Positions 57,159-62,226 of a DNA stretch of 62,226 nt are shown here, piece after piece; within the stretch, counting starts at the first letter, position 1; every line of letters starts with the position of its first letter. The notes beneath the pieces were generated by a model. It saw only the letters and a program-made list of their open reading frames with translations. It did no database searches and had not been told where the DNA came from. The translations under genes and the position numbers were made by a program. Source of the stretch: Oleiphilus sp. (GTDB taxonomy: Bacteria > Pseudomonadota > Gammaproteobacteria > Pseudomonadales > Oleiphilaceae); NCBI GenBank assembly GCA_006212045.1, contig PZPK01000027.1:1-62226 (forward strand), read 5' to 3'.

Positions 57159-57186
57159 AAAAAGCCCGCTTGTCGGGCTTTTTTTT
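57159..57186 (+). terminator. Terminator of the PEP-CTERM gene
   Basis: AAAAAGCCCG (57159-57168), loop CTTGT and CGGGCTTTTT (57174-57183) with a T-run to 57186, 28 bp beyond the stop. A classic Rho-independent terminator. Confidence 0.93.
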
Positions 57187-57452
57187 GTGCCCATTACGCG
57201 AGGATCAAAACGCTTCAGCCTTATAAAACCTTAACATTTAATACTCTGGCAACTGGGTACCTGACAGTAGCTCAAGTCTCGTAAACTGCATACGTGCAAT
57301 TGACCAAACGTTATGCGCTCAGGATTTACCATAAATTTTCAGGTCATATGGCCATTCCGGATGATGATATTTGCCGACGTGAGACGTTTATTCCTTTGTG
57401 CGTTTGAGGCACTATGCCCACTGAAAGCGACCTTTTAGATTCGAATCAAGCT

Positions 57453-57911
57453 ATGAAAACCAAAACTGTCACCACCCCCGCCATCAAGCGTATTGCATTG
57501 GTTGCTCATGACAACATGAAAGACCGACTGCTTCATTGGGTTGCCAAACATATCGCCGCAATCAGGCTTCATACGCTTTTCGCGACCGGCACAACTGGCA
57601 ATCGACTTGAGAAGGAACTCGATCTCCAAGTGAATAAACTGCTGAGTGGCCCATTGGGTGGCGATCAGCAGATAGGTACGATGATTGCCACGCAGGAAAT
57701 TGATCTGCTTATTTTTTTCTGGGACCCCCTGCAAGCGCAACCACACGACCCGGATGTGAAAGCATTACTCAGACTGGCGGCGGTATGGAATATTCCCGTC
57801 GCCTGTACTCCTGCAACAGCTGATTTCTTTATCACTTCCAGTTTATTGGGACAGCCGTTTGACAGAGAAATACCCGATTATGAAGTCTACGCGACGTTGA
57901 GAAACCAGTAG
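57453..57911 (+). CDS. mgsA: Methylglyoxal synthase MgsA
   Basis: Turns dihydroxyacetone phosphate into methylglyoxal and phosphate, a bypass used when sugar phosphates build up. Core motifs are ALVAHDNMKDRLLHW, LFATGTTGN, LLSGPLGGDQQIG, DLLIFFWDPLQAQPHDPDVK and NIPVACTPATADFF, matching E. coli MgsA closely. I chose ATG at 57453 (MKTKTVTTPAIKR); an ATG at 57414 gives 13 extra residues. The next gene is a histidine phosphatase. No operon partner is evident. Confidence 0.94.
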   Translation: MKTKTVTTPAIKRIALVAHDNMKDRLLHWVAKHIAAIRLHTLFATGTTGNRLEKELDLQVNKLLSGPLGGDQQIGTMIATQEIDLLIFFWDPLQAQPHDPDVKALLRLAAVWNIPVACTPATADFFITSSLLGQPFDREIPDYEVYATLRNQ

Positions 57912-58045
57912 GAAGTCATCCAAACCGCTCAGCAACCCAACCCGTATTCAGTTCAGATCTGAATGGGCGCGAAACCTCTTTGCGCCAGCAAGGATTTAAA
58001 CTTCTTCATACACACCGGGGTTAAAGCACACAGGAGCCAACGGAT

Positions 58046-58684
58046 ATGTCTCGAAGCCAACAGGCCCTCATCACACTCATTTTGGTGGTGAGTTCGACAC
58101 AAATCGGCTTTGCTTTTGGAGCCAGCAGTGAGAACCATCGACTTTGGGAGGCCCTGCGCAATGATCGCCACTTTGCACTGATCAGGCATGCGCTTGCGCC
58201 GGGTACCGGTGATCCCGCGCATTTCACGCTGGAACGCAGGGACAGCCAGCGTAATCTCTCGGCCACCGGTCGTAAACAGGCGGCGCGCATTGGCGAGCTT
58301 TTTCGCGAACATGGCATTGATCAAGCGCAGGTGTTTTCAAGTCAGTGGTTCCGCTGTATGGATACCGCGAAACTACTTGATCTGGGAGAAGTAAGACCAT
58401 TGCCTGCACTGAACTCCTTCTTTCAGGACTACGGCCAACGGGACAACAAAACCACCGCGCTGACAAACTGGCTTGTCGAACAGAAACTACAGTCACCTCT
58501 GGTCTTGGTCACACATCAGGCCAATATCACGGCGCTGACCGGCGTGTATCCGGCGTCTGGTGAAATTGTGGTCGTCAGAAAATACGATCCTGCAATTCTC
58601 GAGAAAAGGACGAACAAAGCAGAGGACAATTCACCTGCAATCGCTTTTGAAGTGGTGGGACGGATTGCAACGCTTGAGAACTAG
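58046..58684 (+). CDS. Secreted histidine phosphatase family protein
   Basis: Member of the phosphoglycerate mutase-like histidine phosphatase clan, 212 residues, with a signal peptide (about 1-26). The phosphohistidine motif is ALIRHALAPG (RHG variant RHA), followed by the LSATGRKQAARIGELFREHG helix. The second histidine is in VLVTHQANITALTG. It lacks a known substrate; periplasmic location is inferred from the signal peptide. It lies downstream of mgsA with a 134-bp gap. Confidence 0.85.
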   Translation: MSRSQQALITLILVVSSTQIGFAFGASSENHRLWEALRNDRHFALIRHALAPGTGDPAHFTLERRDSQRNLSATGRKQAARIGELFREHGIDQAQVFSSQWFRCMDTAKLLDLGEVRPLPALNSFFQDYGQRDNKTTALTNWLVEQKLQSPLVLVTHQANITALTGVYPASGEIVVVRKYDPAILEKRTNKAEDNSPAIAFEVVGRIATLEN

Positions 58685-58803
58685 ATTTCAGGCGCGCGGA
58701 GCGCAAAGCCCCCGTCAAAGTAGTGCGATACTGATTTATCACTGTTGGCTGGCGCGGATCACCTAGCAAAGTCTCTTGTTTACTTACTGTCGCAACAAGC
58801 ACC

Positions 58804-60045
58804 TTAGAAGCGCGAATAATAGTAAATAGCACCGCCATCGCCCGGGTCATTGAATACATCATCCAGATTCAGAGCCAGACTGAACCGTATCACGCTGTTT
58901 TTATTCGCTGAATGATACTCCCAAGAGCCTCTCAACTTGGCTTCCAGACCTTCTGCTCTTTCTTCAACAGCGCCTTCGGGTAGGGATCCGGCGTAATCCC
59001 GATCCTGATTCGACCAACCCGCATACAATCCAACATCCCAGGCCTGATGCGTGGTAAATTCATCATGCACGCTGGCATAGAGCTGGGTGGTGGACAGCCG
59101 GTAATCAAAACTTTCGTCTGGCACTACCCGGTTTGCGCGGGTTTCATCGAACCTGTCATAACGCAGCCCCAAAGTCATTTCCTTTGACCGGCAACATGGC
59201 CCCACCCAAAACATGTCGAAACTCTGGTATTCCAATATCTGCGCCTGGCTGTCATCGACATCGAGGCGTGATTTAGCGATGTCGAGAATACGCCACTCAA
59301 GCCCCCAAAATGCATCTTCCGTATAACGATGATACAAAGTAAGGTGATGCTCATAGCGCTTATGATCAAAGCGCCCTGCACCATTATCGAAGTCGAGCGA
59401 CAACGGCCGGTCCCGCTCAAAACTGAATTCCACCAGCCATTGCGGGGTTAACTGTGTGACACCTTCCAGGGTCAGGGTTTCTCCAGCTTCCGTATAACGA
59501 TCATTATCAAACTCATTCTTTTCATTATGAAAAGCATCCACTTTCAGCCAGGAAAACCGAATATGATTATCCGGCTCGCGCCCCCATAGCAGCGCATAGC
59601 CAAGATCTGCCTGCCGCTTGTCATGCGCCGCCGTTCCGATGACGGCCATGCCAAACTCACTATTCTCAACTGGATAAACATTAACCGCCAATTGGGGCAG
59701 GCCGGTCGGACGATCCGCATAAAAGTCGTCCTGCTCCCAGGAAAGCCCAAATATCAATTGCCGGGATAGCGCCTCATGCAGTCGCAATTCGCTGTTCAGA
59801 TAAAGACGATTACTGCTGATGCTACCGCCGGCCATCCGAAACCCCTGATTGGCAGCCAACCAGTCTAGCTCCAGCGCCCTGCGAAATGACGCGGCATTGA
59901 TATCCAGAAAACTTTCAGGATTGAAATCCACCTGACTGATTGTTCGGTCATCGTCATAAGCAAAAGCGGGCAAATGCCAAACGAACACCAACATCACATG
60001 CGACATTAAGGCAAACAAGCGCTTCAACTGACCGGTGTGAAACAT
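58804..60045 (-). CDS. Predicted outer-membrane beta-barrel, unknown family
   Basis: Not recognised at family level. The 413-residue protein has a signal peptide (about 1-29, PAFA), amphipathic strand patterns throughout (LYLNSELRLHEALSRQLIFG, LVEFSFERDRPLSLDFDNG) and ends in YYYSRF, the usual C-terminal phenylalanine of barrel proteins. A CC pair occurs in WVGPCCRSKE. No plug domain or TonB box is visible. It is transcribed convergently with the histidine phosphatase. Probably a 12-16 strand barrel, perhaps a channel; unproven. Confidence 0.65.
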   Translation of the reverse strand: MFHTGQLKRLFALMSHVMLVFVWHLPAFAYDDDRTISQVDFNPESFLDINAASFRRALELDWLAANQGFRMAGGSISSNRLYLNSELRLHEALSRQLIFGLSWEQDDFYADRPTGLPQLAVNVYPVENSEFGMAVIGTAAHDKRQADLGYALLWGREPDNHIRFSWLKVDAFHNEKNEFDNDRYTEAGETLTLEGVTQLTPQWLVEFSFERDRPLSLDFDNGAGRFDHKRYEHHLTLYHRYTEDAFWGLEWRILDIAKSRLDVDDSQAQILEYQSFDMFWVGPCCRSKEMTLGLRYDRFDETRANRVVPDESFDYRLSTTQLYASVHDEFTTHQAWDVGLYAGWSNQDRDYAGSLPEGAVEERAEGLEAKLRGSWEYHSANKNSVIRFSLALNLDDVFNDPGDGGAIYYYSRF

Positions 60046-60294
60046 ACATCCTTCCCCTCGGGAGAGTTACTCTGCTTCGAGAACATTAGCGGAAAATCAA
60101 CCTGCGATGCGAATAGCACAAGCGTCCGCACCATGAGCATTTCTTAATCGCAACACAATGCCAAACCAATCCCGGACCACCAAAGCCCATATACATGATA
60201 GGTCAGTCTGATTTCACAGTTCTCATATCTGATTTTGCGGGCAGAATGCGCGTCCTGTATTCTCCCCTGTATAGACTAAGCTTCAGGCAAAACA
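60046..60294. other. Divergent intergenic region
   Basis: About 250 bp between the outer-membrane barrel gene and the dioxygenase gene. No gene is seen. It holds the divergent promoters; the plus-strand one is noted separately. No palindrome or riboswitch of note. Confidence 0.5.
60235..60263 (+). promoter_or_regulatory. Candidate promoter of the dioxygenase gene
   Basis: TTGCGG (60235-60240), a 17-base spacer and TATTCT (60258-60263) fit sigma-70 fairly well, 31 bp before the start codon. Confidence 0.35.
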
Positions 60295-61248
60295 ATGACA
60301 ATAAAGGTATCCAATCTCAGCGCCGTCGATCTCGAAAACATCCTGCTGAACCATTTTAACTCGCTACAATTGCGCAGCCCCGAAAACAAACCGCTCCCAG
60401 ATTATCAACATGATAGCTCAGTGCCCTATCGCTATTCGCACAATTCCCTAAACCAGGAAGCGCAGCGGGATATTACCAACAGCATGCGCGCCAATGGTAT
60501 CGTGATACTGGAACGCTTCCTTGATGCAACGACCACCGACCGGGCGCGGGAAATTATTGAGAATGTGGTCGAGGATGCCAGGCCAGCAATTAGTCGCAAT
60601 GAGCATGCCGACTTAGGCAATGCGGTATTGCAAATTGGTGACCGCGAGGATAAGCCCTATAAAAATTATGCTGAATTGGTCACTGCCAACAAACCGGTTA
60701 TCAACTACCGGGGTGGAAATAAAGTACTGCATAACCAGGAACTCGTGAGCACGGACAAAGGCTTGATAGATATATTCAATGTACTCAACCTGAACCATGA
60801 ATTAGCTGAAATTTTCAGTTTCTTTAAGCATCCGGCTTTGGCCAAAGCCGTTGGCGACGGCGTCAATCAAATCATGGCAAGTTTGCAAACTAACAGTTAT
60901 ATCAACGAGAGCATCACGAGAACCCGCGGCTTTCACCTTGATAACCTTCAATATACGGCTAAGGCCTTCGTATATTTAAGCGATGTCGATTCCCTTGCTG
61001 ACGGCCCGTATTGCTATGGCCTTGGCTCGCATGCAAACGAGAAACTCAGAGCAATAAACTCATTGCTGAGCCAAGCTAATAATTTTCACAAATATGACTA
61101 CACCGTGCTTAAGGAACAAGACCGTTTGGCATGCCTTGCCCCCAAAGGCAGTATGATCATTTCCTATCAATTCGGTGCCCACCGCGGCGCTCCTCAGAAA
61201 GAGGGGCACAAGCGAATTCCGGTGGTAAATACCATCGGCAAGGTCTAG
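60295..61248 (+). CDS. Phytanoyl-CoA dioxygenase family (PhyH) protein
   Basis: Predicted Fe(II)/2-oxoglutarate-dependent oxygenase, 317 residues. The double-stranded beta-helix metal triad is visible as FHLDNLQ (HxD) and HRGAP near the C-terminus (second histidine), with ISYQFGAHRGAPQKEG holding the 2-oxoglutarate-binding arginine. VFVYLSDVD-like AFVYLSDVDSLADGPYCYG follows the first motif, typical of PhyH. Substrate unknown. The small membrane-protein gene follows after 81 bp. Confidence 0.82.
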   Translation: MTIKVSNLSAVDLENILLNHFNSLQLRSPENKPLPDYQHDSSVPYRYSHNSLNQEAQRDITNSMRANGIVILERFLDATTTDRAREIIENVVEDARPAISRNEHADLGNAVLQIGDREDKPYKNYAELVTANKPVINYRGGNKVLHNQELVSTDKGLIDIFNVLNLNHELAEIFSFFKHPALAKAVGDGVNQIMASLQTNSYINESITRTRGFHLDNLQYTAKAFVYLSDVDSLADGPYCYGLGSHANEKLRAINSLLSQANNFHKYDYTVLKEQDRLACLAPKGSMIISYQFGAHRGAPQKEGHKRIPVVNTIGKV

Positions 61249-61329
61249 CGAATAAATAGCAAGCATCCGGAGTTTTGATCGGCGACACGTACCTTATTGA
61301 CACTTAGTGCAGACGACAAAGGGACTATT

Positions 61330-61701
61330 ATGAAAAGTTTACTGTTGTTGATTGGAATTATTGCCAATGCAGCCGGCCTGCTCGCCTTTGTTGCACCGCT
61401 CCAGTTTTTTGACTGGTTTGCCGACTACACCGGCGAACCTAACCCACACCTGATTCGCGACGTGGGTGCGGCTTATATCACCGTAGGCGTTTCACTTCTG
61501 TTGGCTGCCCAGGTTAGACGATTCAGGTTTCCCCTACTTCTATCCAGCGCTGTATTTCTTTCCTTGCATGCAGTTGGCCATATTCTCGACCTGATCACCG
61601 GACAAGTCGCCTTAAGCCACTTGATAGTCGATACCCTACAAATATTCGGTCCAGCGCTACTGGTAATCTATTTGGCAATAAGAAACAGACCAGCCCAATA
61701 G
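61330..61701 (+). CDS. Small four-helix membrane protein
   Basis: Hypothetical inner-membrane protein of 123 residues with four hydrophobic helices (about 1-22, 40-58, 65-88, 95-116) and few charged residues. ATG at 61330 has GGGA upstream and is a better start than the TTG at 61297. A DoxX/DUF4345-like four-helix layout is possible but the signature is not decisive. It follows the PhyH gene and may be co-transcribed. Confidence 0.65.
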   Translation: MKSLLLLIGIIANAAGLLAFVAPLQFFDWFADYTGEPNPHLIRDVGAAYITVGVSLLLAAQVRRFRFPLLLSSAVFLSLHAVGHILDLITGQVALSHLIVDTLQIFGPALLVIYLAIRNRPAQ

Positions 61702-61828
61702 CGACGAAAGGTATAAAAAATGGTCTTAGAATTGCCTTGAGGCTGGTTTACTACCCTCATCTGCAATAGCGGCTGGCCTCACAATACTTGGGCGGGCATT
61801 CATTGGAACAACTCGGGCAATCATACAA

Positions 61829-61905
<77 letters not shown>

Positions 61906-62116
61906 CGAGCTGATCAGACCAAAAGTAAACATATATTGGCGAAATTAGTCAATTGATACGCCATATCAAACTAACCTTTGCAGGCCCCACAAAACGCTAC
62001 TCACAACCCCGCGTTTGTCCGCAAAGCTGCAAAAATGATAATCCCACGCTCAGCGTCACCTGTCCGAAATAGATGTTAAGGTCTATCAAGAATTCGGAAC
62101 ACCTGCTTCAGGGCTT
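61906..62116. other. Right-edge non-coding stretch
   Basis: About 210 bp upstream of tRNA-Pro with no credible gene. I see no repeat of the tRNA 3' end, integrase or transposase here, so no integration event is supported. Confidence 0.5.
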
Positions 62117-62226
62117 ATGATGAGGCGCTGCTCGCTCAAGTCGAACCCGACCGGGCTTCTCACCCTGGCTGATGCATTTGGCTACTTCTCAGCAATGGAG
62201 ACAATTGATACTTTGGAGAAAAAAGA
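62117..62226 (+). CDS. Possible gene start running off the window
   Basis: An open frame begins ATG-ATG at 62117 and stays open to the window end, 36 codons. The frame is open from a stop at 62039-62041. It reads MMRRCSLKSNPTGLLTLADA and continues with FGYFSAMETIDTLEKK. A weak AGGG lies just upstream. I do not recognise the product and it may be spurious. Confidence 0.2.
   Translation, partial: MMRRCSLKSNPTGLLTLADAFGYFSAMETIDTLEKK

Noticed and set aside
61702-61828. Integrated element at the 3' end of tRNA-Pro
   Set aside because: No repeated tRNA end, integrase or attachment pair is visible in the flanking sequence.

Overview
The window is a mostly core-genome segment of a motile, aquatic-type gammaproteobacterium. 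The gene order suh/trmJ/cysE/iscR-S/ndk/rlmN/pilF/rodZ/ispG/hisS/yfgM/bamB/der and yajC/secD/secF next to suhB follows the Pseudomonas-type layout. Flagellar, type IV pilus (PilF, PilZ) and PEP-CTERM genes suggest a swimming, surface-associated, envelope-rich cell. No species can be named from the sequence alone. No insertion sequence, prophage, CRISPR array or toxin-antitoxin pair was seen.

Layout. 0-0.25 kb: a palindrome-dense repeat block. 0.25-3.9 kb: chemotaxis and flagellar genes (cheR, cheV, flgA, flgM, flgN), with a clear sigma-28 promoter before flgM. 4.1-10.6 kb: yejABEF peptide importer and fabI. 10.6-16.9 kb: lipoprotein hydrolase, LysE exporter, a PilZ protein with a DUF1631-like partner, DAHP synthase, a small ORF and an unknown gene. 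17-34.3 kb: a long minus-strand run (cysG, serS, crcB, CWC protein, short asparaginase, der, bamB, yfgM, hisS, ispG, rodZ, pilF, rlmN, ndk, iscS, iscR, cysE, trmJ, TetR). 34.5-35.4 kb: suhB on the plus strand. 35.4-50.8 kb: a second minus-strand run (small ORF, secF, secD, yajC, tgt, queA, aroC, prmB, DUF4892, hydrolase, tatD, pilZ, holB, tgpA, DUF58). 51-54.4 kb: a secreted hypothetical, tRNA-Glu, tRNA-Ala, gltX and an MBL hydrolase. 54.5-62.2 kb is more accessory: DUF4156 lipoprotein, alginate-export-like porin, PEP-CTERM protein, mgsA, histidine phosphatase, orphan outer-membrane protein, phytanoyl-CoA dioxygenase family protein, small membrane protein and tRNA-Pro.

Three signals stand out. 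(1) The isc operon is cut to iscR-iscS: iscU, iscA, hscBA, fdx and iscX, expected between iscS and ndk, are absent. IscS also ends 22 residues early, lacking the tail that docks IscU, while a good IscR-type site remains in the iscR promoter. This looks like a dismantled ISC system whose sulfur donor and regulator were kept. (2) The only suhB, in its usual position, has lost key metal-binding residues of the inositol-monophosphatase site, so it may survive as a non-catalytic transcription factor. (3) An orphan PEP-CTERM protein gene is preceded by a sigma-54 promoter and repeated upstream motifs, matching the known RpoN control of PEP-CTERM genes.

All calls come from reading the sequence and family knowledge; no database search was run.
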